Assembly: GCA_021797225.1 (NCBI GenBank)
Contig: JAKAAE010000044.1
Coordinates: 1 to 11,320, forward strand
Direction of reading: 5' to 3'
From: Thermoplasmata archaeon
GTDB taxonomy: Archaea > Thermoplasmatota > Thermoplasmata > Thermoplasmatales > Thermoplasmataceae
DNA length: 11,320 nt
A program made the translations under genes and the position numbers. The notes under the pieces are model-generated. The model saw nothing but the letters and a program-made list of their open reading frames with translations. It did not search any database and was not told where the DNA came from. Shown in pieces: positions 5,798-11,320 of the stretch; positions within the stretch are counted from its first letter, which is position 1, and every line of letters starts with the position of its first letter.

Positions 5798-6853
5798 ATG
5801 GAATTCAACAAGATCAGGGCCATGCACTTCCCAAACGATGTATACATAGGCCATGATGCAATACAAAATATACGCTATGTTGCCGAAAAAAATCTAAAAT
5901 CAGGCACTATTTTAATAATTTCCGGGGAAAAAACTTATAAAATAGCCGGGGAATCTGTTACCGATAAACTTCAGGGACTCGATTACCATATTCTTATGAC
6001 TGGAAATGCAACAATTGATGCCATAAAAAAGGCTAAAGAATGTATGGAAGGAATAAAAGTAGGGCTCGTTATAGGGGTAGGTGGAGGATCAAAGATAGAT
6101 ACAGGTAAAAAACTGGCATACGATTATGATGTACCTTTTATCAGTGTGCCCACCGCACCGAGCCATGACGGTATTGCTTCTCCGCGGGCATCAATCTACG
6201 ATGGGAAATCCTTCCTCTCCATTGAAGCAGCGATGCCATCCTCAATAGTGGCAGATACAAAGATTATGGTAAAAGCACCTTATAGATTTGCCGCGTCCGG
6301 TGCATCTGATGTTATAGCAAATATAACTGCCGTGATGGACTGGCGGATGGCAAATAGAATAAAAGGAGAATCTTTCAGCACAACGGCTGCAGTAATTTCC
6401 GAATACTCTTCCAGGGACCTCATAGAGAATGCAAATATAATACAACCCGGACTTGAATCCAGTATCTGGCTGATAACCAAACAAATACTGGCATCTGGGA
6501 CGGCCATGGCAATAGCAGGTTCATCCAGGCCGGCCAGTGGAAGCGAACATCTATTTGCACATGCCCTCGAGATTCTGGGAAACGGAAATGCCATGCATGG
6601 GGAGCAGGTTGCCATGGGCTCTTTGGTATCCATGTACCTTCACGGTGGAGACTGGAAAATGCTATATGATACTTATAAAAAAATCGGTGTATCTACCAGG
6701 GCATCGGATTATGGCATATCCAGCGATATAGCGGTTAAAGCGCTTTCCATAGCTCACAGGCTCCGTCCACAGAGATATACCATACTCGGTGAAACCGATT
6801 TAAGTGAAGAAGTTTCAAGAAATGCACTGAAAGCAACCGGTGTAATCCCGTAA
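5798..6853 (+). CDS. egsA: Glycerol-1-phosphate dehydrogenase [NAD(P)+]
   Basis: Reduces dihydroxyacetone phosphate to sn-glycerol 1-phosphate, the step that sets the archaeal lipid backbone stereochemistry; cytosolic, zinc-dependent, 351 residues from ATG 5798. It belongs to the iron/zinc alcohol dehydrogenase-like fold shared with glycerol dehydrogenase. Landmarks are the nucleotide-binding GVGGGSKID (93-101), the conserved SVPTAPSHDGIASPRAS segment (~116-132), and the three likely zinc ligands Asp171 (ASDVIAN), His251 (GSEHLFAHA) and His267 (AMHGEQVAMG). A TTG at 5780 would add six residues, but MEFNKIRAMHFP matches the family's usual start and the TATA box is correctly placed for the ATG. 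It is divergent from the small membrane protein and followed after 128 bp by the UPF0179 operon; no T-run follows its stop. Together with the nearby GGPP synthase it supplies both ether-lipid precursors. Confidence 0.95.
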   Translation: MEFNKIRAMHFPNDVYIGHDAIQNIRYVAEKNLKSGTILIISGEKTYKIAGESVTDKLQGLDYHILMTGNATIDAIKKAKECMEGIKVGLVIGVGGGSKIDTGKKLAYDYDVPFISVPTAPSHDGIASPRASIYDGKSFLSIEAAMPSSIVADTKIMVKAPYRFAASGASDVIANITAVMDWRMANRIKGESFSTTAAVISEYSSRDLIENANIIQPGLESSIWLITKQILASGTAMAIAGSSRPASGSEHLFAHALEILGNGNAMHGEQVAMGSLVSMYLHGGDWKMLYDTYKKIGVSTRASDYGISSDIAVKALSIAHRLRPQRYTILGETDLSEEVSRNALKATGVIP

Positions 6854-6881
6854 CCAAGTGCAAATAATGGTAGGATATATC

Positions 6882-6901
6882 ATCAATAGGCATTCATTGA
6901 T
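6882..6901. repeat. 6-bp inverted repeat between egsA and the UPF0179 operon
   Basis: ATCAAT (6882-6887) and ATTGAT (6896-6901) flank an 8-nt spacer, upstream of the candidate TATA elements of the next operon. It could be a weak hairpin ending the egsA transcript (no U-tract follows) or an operator. Weak. Confidence 0.25.
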
Positions 6902-6916
6902 TGTCCATAGTTTTGA

Positions 6917-6951
6917 TTATATACTCTACAGTATGAATGATAACTTTAATA
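6917..6951 (+). promoter_or_regulatory. Candidate TATA elements of the UPF0179-GTPase-rpsL-rpsG operon
   Basis: Two boxes are possible. TTATATA (6917-6923) would start transcription near 6945 and give a ~37-nt leader before TTG 6982. TTTAATAA (6944-6951) is centred 25 nt before GTG 6973 and would make a leaderless message from that GTG. The sequence alone does not decide between them. Confidence 0.4.
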
Positions 6952-6981
6952 AACTATTTGATTTTAAGGAACGTGATAAAA

Positions 6982-7413
6982 TTGAGTAAAATAAGTTTAA
7001 TAGGCGTTGATTTAGCCAGAAAGGATTTAGTATTTACGTTTAGAGGACCATTATCCGGGAAATGTGATGAATGCAGAATAAAAAATGTGTGCTTTAACCT
7101 GGAACCTGGAAAATCCTACCGCATAAAGGATGTACAGGAACAGGTTAATCCGTGCTTTATATACAATAAAAACAAAGTTTCAACCATTGATGTTGAAGAA
7201 GTGCCGGATACATACAACATACAGAACGGGAAACGATTAATGGAGGGGTCTTCAATAGAGTTGCGTAGCATGAAATGTGACTATCTGACATGCCCGAATA
7301 TAGAAAAATGCAATCTTCTGAATGTAAAAGGAAATAAGAAAATCGTGGTAAATAAGATAGTACGCAAGTTAACATGCCCAAAGGGATATGATATGCGGGA
7401 AGTTGAATCCTGA
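6982..7413 (+). CDS. UPF0179 family protein, eight-cysteine archaeal protein of unknown function
   Basis: 143 residues from TTG 6982; recognised as archaeal UPF0179 by KISLIGVDLA at the N-terminus, the CFNLEPG block and CPKGYDMREV at the C-terminus. The eight cysteines (28, 31, 37, 58, 99, 104, 110, 132) fall into two similar modules, C-x2-C-x5-C-x20-C and C-x4-C-x5-C-x21-C, suggesting an internal duplication and two metal sites (zinc or Fe-S; inference). The biochemical function is unknown. Start: TTG 6982 is preceded by GTGATAAAA, nearly the same as the GGTGATAAA before rpsG, and gives MSKISLIG, like other members. GTG 6973 (three residues more) is a leaderless alternative; ATG 6937 would add a hydrophobic stretch not typical of the family. 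Its TGA overlaps the ATG of the GTPase gene (TGATG), so the two are translationally coupled at the head of a ribosomal operon. Confidence 0.85.
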   Translation: MSKISLIGVDLARKDLVFTFRGPLSGKCDECRIKNVCFNLEPGKSYRIKDVQEQVNPCFIYNKNKVSTIDVEEVPDTYNIQNGKRLMEGSSIELRSMKCDYLTCPNIEKCNLLNVKGNKKIVVNKIVRKLTCPKGYDMREVES

Positions 7414-8588
7414 TGCTAAAAATAGGATTGATCGGGAAACCCAATGCAGGAAAATCAACATTATTCTCTGCAATTACTTCTATTGATGTAGATATAGCAA
7501 ATTATCCGTTCACCACAATCAAACCCAATATTGGCATTTCTTTTATCAAGGATAAATGTCCCGAGGATGAGATTCATGCTAAATGCAATCCAAGAGAGGG
7601 GAAATGCATAGACGGTGTAAGGTATATCCCGGTGGAAATAATTGATGTACCTGGCCTAATTGAGGGAGCCAGCGAGGGAAAGGGCATGGGTAATGAATTC
7701 CTTGACAATATCCGGGATGCAGATATAATCATCAACCTTTTTGACGCTTCCGGCATGACGGATGTTGAGGGTAACCCTGCGGAGCAGAGGCATGATCCGG
7801 CCCAGGATATCGCTTTTGTACACGATGAAATTATAAAATGGATGAATGGAAAAATATCAAAGGACTGGCAGAAATTCTCCAGGAAAGAGGATAATAGCCC
7901 TGAGCGCCTCGAGGTGAAAATGCTGCAGAAGGCTGCAACCTTTGGTATCAACGAAAGGGAAATGCTGCTCATAATGACCAGGGAAAAATTCCCGGAAAAA
8001 CTGGTTCACTGGACTGATGACGATATACAGAAATTCTCCGAGGCAATACTGAAATATGCAAAACCTGTTTTTAATATAGGAAATAAGGCCGATATGGTGA
8101 CAGATAAAGAACTTGAATCAATCCACTCCGGAGATGATAAAATATATTTCATTTCAGCGCAATATGAACTCGTGCTGGAAAGGGCATTAAAAAATGGCTA
8201 CATAAAACCGGATGGTGACAGATTCTCGTTCACTGATAAATCAGGTATGGCTCAAAAAACGGCAATCAACGGAATTATGGATCGCATTAGCGGAAAGGTT
8301 GTAAGGCGCTTTTATGATGTTCTTACGGATATTATAAAATCTCTGGGATATATTGTGGTATATCCTGTTATGGATGAAGGCAAGTGGACAGATAAGAACG
8401 GGAATATTCTTCCAGATGCTTATCTGATGAAGGATGGTGATACTGCCCTGGACCTTGCTTACAAAATACATACAGACATCGGAAAAAACTTTATCCGCGC
8501 AATGAATGGCAGGACACAGAGAGTAATAGGAAAAGATTATAAATTATTAAATAATGACGTTATCAAAATAATTTCAAATTCAAGGTGA
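7413..8588 (+). CDS. YchF/Obg-type GTPase with C-terminal TGS domain
   Basis: 391-residue translation-factor-class GTPase of the archaeal YchF/OLA1-like group. G motifs: G1 GKPNAGKS (8-15), G2 region YPFTTIKPN (31-39), G3 DVPGL (78-82), G4 NKAD (224-227), G5 SAQYE (248-252). A helical insertion lies between G3 and G4 (~110-215), and a TGS domain is at ~313-389. The canonical NKxD predicts GTP specificity, unlike bacterial and eukaryotic YchF/OLA1, where a changed G4 favours ATP. Cys49, Cys58 and Cys65 cluster in an insertion before G3, a possible metal site. The family associates with ribosomes; the exact role in archaea is unsettled. The gene starts within the stop of UPF0179 (TGATG), and its own TGA lies inside the rpsL Shine-Dalgarno motif. 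This packing and the S12/S7 neighbours support a role in translation. Confidence 0.93.
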   Translation: MLKIGLIGKPNAGKSTLFSAITSIDVDIANYPFTTIKPNIGISFIKDKCPEDEIHAKCNPREGKCIDGVRYIPVEIIDVPGLIEGASEGKGMGNEFLDNIRDADIIINLFDASGMTDVEGNPAEQRHDPAQDIAFVHDEIIKWMNGKISKDWQKFSRKEDNSPERLEVKMLQKAATFGINEREMLLIMTREKFPEKLVHWTDDDIQKFSEAILKYAKPVFNIGNKADMVTDKELESIHSGDDKIYFISAQYELVLERALKNGYIKPDGDRFSFTDKSGMAQKTAINGIMDRISGKVVRRFYDVLTDIIKSLGYIVVYPVMDEGKWTDKNGNILPDAYLMKDGDTALDLAYKIHTDIGKNFIRAMNGRTQRVIGKDYKLLNNDVIKIISNSR

Positions 8589-8589
8589 T
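8584..8589 (+). promoter_or_regulatory. Shine-Dalgarno motif of rpsL, containing the GTPase stop codon
   Basis: GGTGAT, three nt before the GTG start at 8593. The TGA at 8586-8588 is the GTPase stop, so ribosomes terminate on the binding site for the next gene. It decides the GTG start. Confidence 0.8.
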
Positions 8590-8592
8590 ATA

Positions 8593-9021
8593 GTGCCCAA
8601 TGGTATAAATGCAGGAAAAAAATTAATGAAAGCGAGAAAACATTATGCGTGGTCAGATAGAGATTACAAGAGAAGAATGCTTGATTTGAGAAGAAAGAGC
8701 GACCCTCTTGAGGGATCACCACAGGCTAAGGGCATAGTTATAGAAAAAGTTGGTATAGAGGCAAAGCAGCCTAATTCCGGAATCAGGAAGTGTGTTAAGA
8801 TACAGTTAATAAAGAACGGAAGGCAGTTATCTGCTTTTGCCCCCGGTGACGGTGCCATAAACTATATAGATGAACATGACGAGGTAATGGTTGAAGGCAT
8901 TGGCGGAAGAATGGGCAGAAGTAAGGGAGATATTCCTGGGGTTAGATACAAGGTAATCAAGGTAAACGGTATTTCCCTGAATGAACTCGTACGTGGAAGG
9001 AAGGAGAAAACAGTAAGGTGA
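8593..9021 (+). CDS. rpsL: Small ribosomal subunit protein uS12
   Basis: 142-residue archaeal-type ribosomal protein S12, part of the decoding centre of the 30S subunit. Characteristic segments are [22 protein letters not shown], the decoding loop [10 protein letters not shown] (~58-67; many homologues have Ala where Gly is found), [16 protein letters not shown], and the conserved [19 protein letters not shown] loop. Start at GTG 8593: MPNG is the standard archaeal N-terminus and GGTGAT precedes it. Gaps to both neighbours in the operon are only 4 nt. The usual archaeal str-operon companions (NusA, L30e, elongation factors) are not adjacent; the gene is preceded by UPF0179 and a GTPase instead. 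Confidence 0.97.
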   Translation: MPNGINAGKKLMKARKHYAWSDRDYKRRMLDLRRKSDPLEGSPQAKGIVIEKVGIEAKQPNSGIRKCVKIQLIKNGRQLSAFAPGDGAINYIDEHDEVMVEGIGGRMGRSKGDIPGVRYKVIKVNGISLNELVRGRKEKTVR

Positions 9022-9022
9022 T
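9017..9022 (+). promoter_or_regulatory. Shine-Dalgarno motif of rpsG, containing the rpsL stop codon
   Basis: GGTGAT, three nt before ATG 9026. The TGA at 9019-9021 is the rpsL stop. This is the same arrangement as at the GTPase-rpsL junction and implies translational coupling. Confidence 0.8.
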
Positions 9023-9025
9023 AAA

Positions 9026-9589
9026 ATGGAACAGTTAATAATGAATAAATATGACATTTCGGGAATACAGATAAAGGATCAGGGACTTGCAACATATATA
9101 AATCTTACCTCTTACCTTAACCTTGATACAGGTGGCAGATTTTCAAACTACCTTTCAGGAAAGAGGAATATCAACACTATAGAAAGATTGCTTAACAATC
9201 TCATGAGGACTGAAAAGTGGACAGGAAAGAAATATTCAGCATACAGGGTACTCAGTGAGGCTTTCGATATAATTGCAACAAAGACCAAGCAGAATCCGGT
9301 TCAGATACTTGTTGGTGCTATAGAAAATTCCGCTCCAAGGGAAGAGGTAACCAGATTGAAATACGGTGGTATCGCCGTTCCAAAATCAGTTGATGTTTCA
9401 CCTTCCAGGAGGCTGGATGAAGCATTGAGAAACATAGCAAGGGGAGCAACAAAAGCATCTTTCAAGCATAAAACACATATAGAGGAATGCCTTGCAAGTG
9501 AAATCATGCTTGCCGCAAGGAACGATGCGAATTCATTTGCTATAAGCAAGAAAGAAGAAATTGAAAGAGTAGCCGCTTCAGCGAGATAA
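9026..9589 (+). CDS. rpsG: Small ribosomal subunit protein uS7
   Basis: 187-residue archaeal ribosomal protein S7, which nucleates assembly of the 30S head by binding the 3' domain of 16S rRNA. Recognisable segments are [72 protein letters not shown] and the C-terminal [14 protein letters not shown]. The length is normal for archaea. ATG 9026 has GGTGAT at the right distance; an in-frame ATG at 9041 lacks this. It is the last gene of the operon: the stop is followed after one base by a T8 run, and the next gene is on the other strand. Elongation factor genes, which often follow S7 in archaea, are absent here. Confidence 0.97.
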   Translation: MEQLIMNKYDISGIQIKDQGLATYINLTSYLNLDTGGRFSNYLSGKRNINTIERLLNNLMRTEKWTGKKYSAYRVLSEAFDIIATKTKQNPVQILVGAIENSAPREEVTRLKYGGIAVPKSVDVSPSRRLDEALRNIARGATKASFKHKTHIEECLASEIMLAARNDANSFAISKKEEIERVAASAR

Positions 9590-9590
9590 A

Positions 9591-9598
9591 TTTTTTTT
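9591..9598 (+). terminator. T8 terminator of the rpsL-rpsG operon
   Basis: Eight T in a row, one base after the rpsG stop codon, with further T-rich sequence (TTTCGTTTTG) behind it. A typical archaeal intrinsic termination signal. Confidence 0.65.
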
Positions 9599-9823
9599 AT
9601 TTCGTTTTGTACAAATACCATATTTTTATTATCAATACATCAATTAGTTTTTGTTCCCAGTATTAAAAAAATTATGATCAATTCCCCTCAATATTGTAAG
9701 AGAATATTTAAACCTGGAAAGAATAAATTTCTCAGTGGATAACTGTAAAACCATCCTATTTTTACTCTGAAAGTGCAAAGATATATGAGTCAGTGCAGGA
9801 AGGAAGTCGCGATGGTCATACTA
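9599..9823. other. Gap with an orphan promoter-like element
   Basis: About 225 bp between two convergent genes. On the + strand AATATTTAAA (TATA core 9705-9712) with purines (AAGAGA) in front looks like a BRE/box A promoter, predicting a start near 9733. Downstream are only tiny frames, such as a 14-codon one at 9785-9829 that runs into the end of the membrane protein gene, and a T5 tract at 9759-9763. I see no tRNA or clear C/D box RNA. It could encode a short untranslated RNA, or the element could be chance in AT-rich DNA. Confidence 0.3.
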
Positions 9824-10342
9824 TTATAGATAAATACTGAGTGCCACCATCATTATAACTATTGCAATAAGAAGTACCATTGTGATCATTGAATATATGT
9901 GTGTAACTTTTCTGATTTTTTTGACCTCATCAAGTTTCCCCTCCTCATTAAGTTTGACTATCAGTTTCCCGTGATACATGTTGTTTCCATACATTATTAC
10001 AATCATAACAACTATTAATATCTCTGATGCTAGAAGAAGTTCTCCACCTGAACTGGTTACATACAATGATGGGTTTAAAACGTACTTATATGTCATCAGG
10101 ATACCTGTAATAATAAGTAATCCAAGGGTTAAGTTTGTCCAGAATGCAAAGCGATGCCCGACAAAACCAAGGAGCCTTGTGCGCAGTTTATCATCATTCA
10201 TTTTATATGATTCCGGCCATAGTATGAGCCATATGAATATAGAACCCCCAACAAAGGTAATTGCAGAAAGCACATGCACTGTTAACAGGAGAAAGAACAG
10301 AGCCTTATGCACTGCAGGTGTTATAATTAGATCATAATACAT
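9824..10342 (-). CDS. Four-helix membrane protein resembling the CopD/DUF2269 type
   Basis: 172 residues from ATG 10342, with membrane segments at about 13-41, 67-89, 102-120 and 149-171. The first helix holds LLTVHVLSAITFVGGSIF, a pattern typical of CopD-like and related four-helix proteins, and a conserved-looking VGHRFAFWTNL begins helix 2. The histidines in these segments could bind heme or metal, but this is inference. The substrate and role are unknown. Start: a GTG three bases upstream (10345) is in frame, but a TATA box is centred 24 nt before ATG 10342, the spacing seen at other genes here. It lies 47 bp downstream of the MBF1-like gene on the same strand, with its own promoter in the gap, and converges with rpsG. 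Confidence 0.7.
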   Translation of the reverse strand: MYYDLIITPAVHKALFFLLLTVHVLSAITFVGGSIFIWLILWPESYKMNDDKLRTRLLGFVGHRFAFWTNLTLGLLIITGILMTYKYVLNPSLYVTSSGGELLLASEILIVVMIVIMYGNNMYHGKLIVKLNEEGKLDEVKKIRKVTHIYSMITMVLLIAIVIMMVALSIYL

Positions 10343-10361
10343 CACAGTTAATTATTTACCA

Positions 10362-10370
10362 GTATATTAA
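10362..10370 (-). promoter_or_regulatory. TATA box of the CopD-like membrane protein gene
   Basis: TTAATATAC on the minus strand, centred at 10366, 24 nt before ATG 10342. Further upstream AAATTTTAAA is also AT-rich. Supports a leaderless start at 10342. Confidence 0.45.
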
Positions 10371-10389
10371 ATTTAAAATTTGTATATCA

Positions 10390-10839
10390 TTAATTTTTTT
10401 CCAGCAGTTTAATATCTAGTACCTTTTCAAGCTTTTTAGCCGTGCCGATGTCCGGGAGTAATTCACCACGCTCTATGTTTGAAAGAACATTTTTCCTTTC
10501 AAATATTTTTTTTGCAAGGTCTTCCTGGGTCATATTCATTTCCTCTCTTTTATTTTTTATCAATTCAGCATAATCTTCAACAACATCGTAGTCCTCTACA
10601 TTTTCTCTTTTTACAGGTTTCTTTGCAGGTGACTGCTTTTTGAATGGTTTTTTATATGTCACCACATTGATTTTCTTTTCCGGAAATTTTATTGTTATAT
10701 TTTCACTTATTTTGTTCAGTTTTTTTTCCTCAACAGGGTCTCCGAATCTGGCACAACTCGGGCATACATTGAGTATGGCACCTGAAATACGTACTTTAAT
10801 TAATTTATCACTGGTTTCCCCACACATTTCACAGTTCAT
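10390..10839 (-). CDS. MBF1-like transcription factor: zinc ribbon plus HTH
   Basis: 149-residue archaeal homologue of multiprotein bridging factor 1. The N-terminal zinc ribbon has Cys3, Cys6, Cys26 and Cys29 (MNCEMCGE and NVCPSCA). A lysine-rich, probably flexible linker (~50-80, KKPFKKQSPAKKPVKR) joins it to a Cro/C1-type helix-turn-helix at ~91-147 (MTQEDLAKKI, LSNIERGELLPD). In eukaryotes MBF1 bridges TBP and activators; archaeal versions have been linked to translation and ribosomes instead, so the role is open. The length and domain order are normal for the family. The ATG at 10839 has a TATA box about 24 nt upstream, so the message is probably leaderless. The CopD-like gene follows on the same strand. 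Confidence 0.92.
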   Translation of the reverse strand: MNCEMCGETSDKLIKVRISGAILNVCPSCARFGDPVEEKKLNKISENITIKFPEKKINVVTYKKPFKKQSPAKKPVKRENVEDYDVVEDYAELIKNKREEMNMTQEDLAKKIFERKNVLSNIERGELLPDIGTAKKLEKVLDIKLLEKN

Positions 10840-10858
10840 AACAATATATGCCCATCTG

Positions 10859-10866
10859 AAATATAG
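10859..10866 (-). promoter_or_regulatory. TATA box of the MBF1-like gene
   Basis: CTATATTT on the minus strand, centred ~24 nt before ATG 10839. A second AT stretch (CATATATTG) lies only ~10 nt from the ATG, too close to serve. Confidence 0.5.
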
Positions 10867-10892
10867 ATTTTATCCCGTAAAAGGTGTTTTTG

Positions 10893-10954
10893 AGAATTTA
10901 AAAAGGCTAACATGATATAATTATCTCGAGACTAGTTGAAAAAGAATTTAAAAA
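10893..10954. repeat. 12-bp direct repeat, 50 bp apart
   Basis: AGAATTTAAAAA occurs at 10893-10904 and again at 10943-10954. Both copies contain TTTAAA, a possible box A, but no gene starts at the matching distance. On the minus strand they are T-rich and could serve as successive termination sites of the upstream gene. Confidence 0.4.
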
Positions 10955-10955
10955 A
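10950..10955 (-). terminator. T6 terminator of the OB-fold-like membrane protein gene
   Basis: On the minus strand TTTTTTAAATTCTTTTTC begins 18 nt after the stop codon, two U-tracts in a row, and precedes the separately promoted MBF1-like gene. Confidence 0.45.
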
Positions 10956-10973
10956 TTTCTGGTGGCAGATGCT

Positions 10974-11306
10974 TTACAGGGCATAATACCATGGATAAAC
11001 ACTGGTTGCGCTGATGGTATCTATAATAATATTGCTGTATTCCCCGTGAACCAGTACATGAGAACCTACCGCCGGCGCAGATCCATTATAAAACACATAG
11101 AAATAATGACCGGAATCATTTACCTCGAAAGTACTTGTATTATCTATTTCTACTCTGCTGGTAACTGTTCCATATATATAGTAGGAATTGCCGCCATGCA
11201 TGGAATCAGGATTTGAAGCCATTACTACAGGAATTATTCCGTAGGCAATTAACGCCAGCACGATGATTAACAAAACCGCTAAAATCTTTTTTTCATTTTT
11301 CTTCAT
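10974..11306 (-). CDS. Membrane-anchored small OB-fold-like protein, CcmE-like without the heme ligand
   Basis: 110 residues: a lysine-rich start, one membrane segment at ~8-30 (ILAVLLIIVLALIAYGIIPVV), then an exported domain of ~70 residues. The pattern IYGTVTSRVEI, STFEVNDSGHYFYVFYNGSAPAVGSHVLVHGEY, IIIDTISATSVYP resembles the OB-fold of CcmE and related tRNA_anti-like proteins: strand, Gly turn, V-x-Y-x-G, then G-xx-V-x-V-x-G. The heme-binding His or Cys motif of CcmE near the C-terminus is absent (the tail reads SVYPWYYAL), so a heme-chaperone role is not supported. It may be a periplasm-facing ligand-binding or scaffold protein. Start at ATG 11306; its promoter would lie beyond the window end. 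Function unknown. Confidence 0.65.
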   Translation of the reverse strand: MKKNEKKILAVLLIIVLALIAYGIIPVVMASNPDSMHGGNSYYIYGTVTSRVEIDNTSTFEVNDSGHYFYVFYNGSAPAVGSHVLVHGEYSNIIIDTISATSVYPWYYAL

Positions 11307-11320
11307 ATATAGTCTATCCA

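Noticed and set aside
6242..6633. Two minus-strand frames of 80 and 117 codons inside egsA
   Set aside because: They are antisense shadows of a well-conserved enzyme and lack domain features or promoters.
6933..6989. 18-codon frame ending in an overlap with the TTG start of UPF0179, similar to the leader ORF before GGPP synthase
   Set aside because: The nearest TATA elements predict transcription starts downstream of its ATG, so it would not be in the message.
9779..9842. Possible C/D box RNA (ATGAG ... CTGA)
   Set aside because: The C box does not match RTGATGA, no paired C'/D' boxes are seen, and the CTGA lies inside the end of the membrane protein gene.
10925..10936. CTCGAG directly followed by ACTAGT, like a cloning polylinker (XhoI-SpeI)
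   Set aside because: CTCGAG occurs several more times in the window inside genes, and the flanks are ordinary AT-rich intergenic DNA, so chance is the simpler explanation.

Overview
The window looks like a core chromosomal segment of an archaeon. It carries glycerol-1-phosphate dehydrogenase and a geranylgeranyl-diphosphate synthase (archaeal ether lipids), a XerA-type recombinase, archaeal-type uS12 and uS7, a UPF0179 protein and an MBF1-like regulator. Low G+C, dense TATA elements, leaderless starts and many GTG/TTG starts suggest an acidophilic member of the Thermoplasmatales (Ferroplasma-like). That placement comes from sequence character only and no database search was made.

Layout. 1-500 (+): 3' end of an aldehyde dehydrogenase. 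501-845: gap with a T-run, an inverted repeat and a possible decayed reading frame. 846-1496 (+): ribulose-phosphate 3-epimerase, meeting a medium-chain dehydrogenase (1491-2444, -) tail to tail. 2513-3202 (-): a protein made of six TPRs. It is divergent from the GGPP synthase (3292-4347, +), and both seem to share one TATA element. 4344-5186 (-): xerA, behind a small four-helix membrane protein (5225-5668, -). 5798-6853 (+): egsA. 6982-9589 (+): a compact operon of UPF0179, a YchF/Obg-type GTPase, rpsL and rpsG, ending at a T8 run. 9824-10342 (-): a CopD-like membrane protein. 10390-10839 (-): an MBF1-like zinc-ribbon/HTH protein. 10974-11306 (-): a membrane-anchored small OB-fold-like protein.

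How the genes work together. The GGPP synthase and G1P dehydrogenase make the two precursors of the archaeal lipid (C20 isoprenoid diphosphate and sn-glycerol-1-phosphate). Epimerase, aldehyde dehydrogenase and the medium-chain dehydrogenase belong to central carbon metabolism. UPF0179-YchF-S12-S7 is a translation operon. Genes that begin transcripts mostly have a TATA box centred 23-27 nt before the start codon (leaderless mRNA), whereas operon-internal genes carry GGTGAT Shine-Dalgarno motifs.

I saw no CRISPR array, insertion sequence, tRNA, rRNA or defence locus. The observations most worth a second look are a TATA box inside a 7-bp inverted repeat between two divergent genes, a 14-codon leader ORF whose stop overlaps the TTG start of the GGPP synthase, a tandem duplication of a four-cysteine module in UPF0179, and a dehydrogenase that keeps its structural zinc site but has lost the catalytic one.
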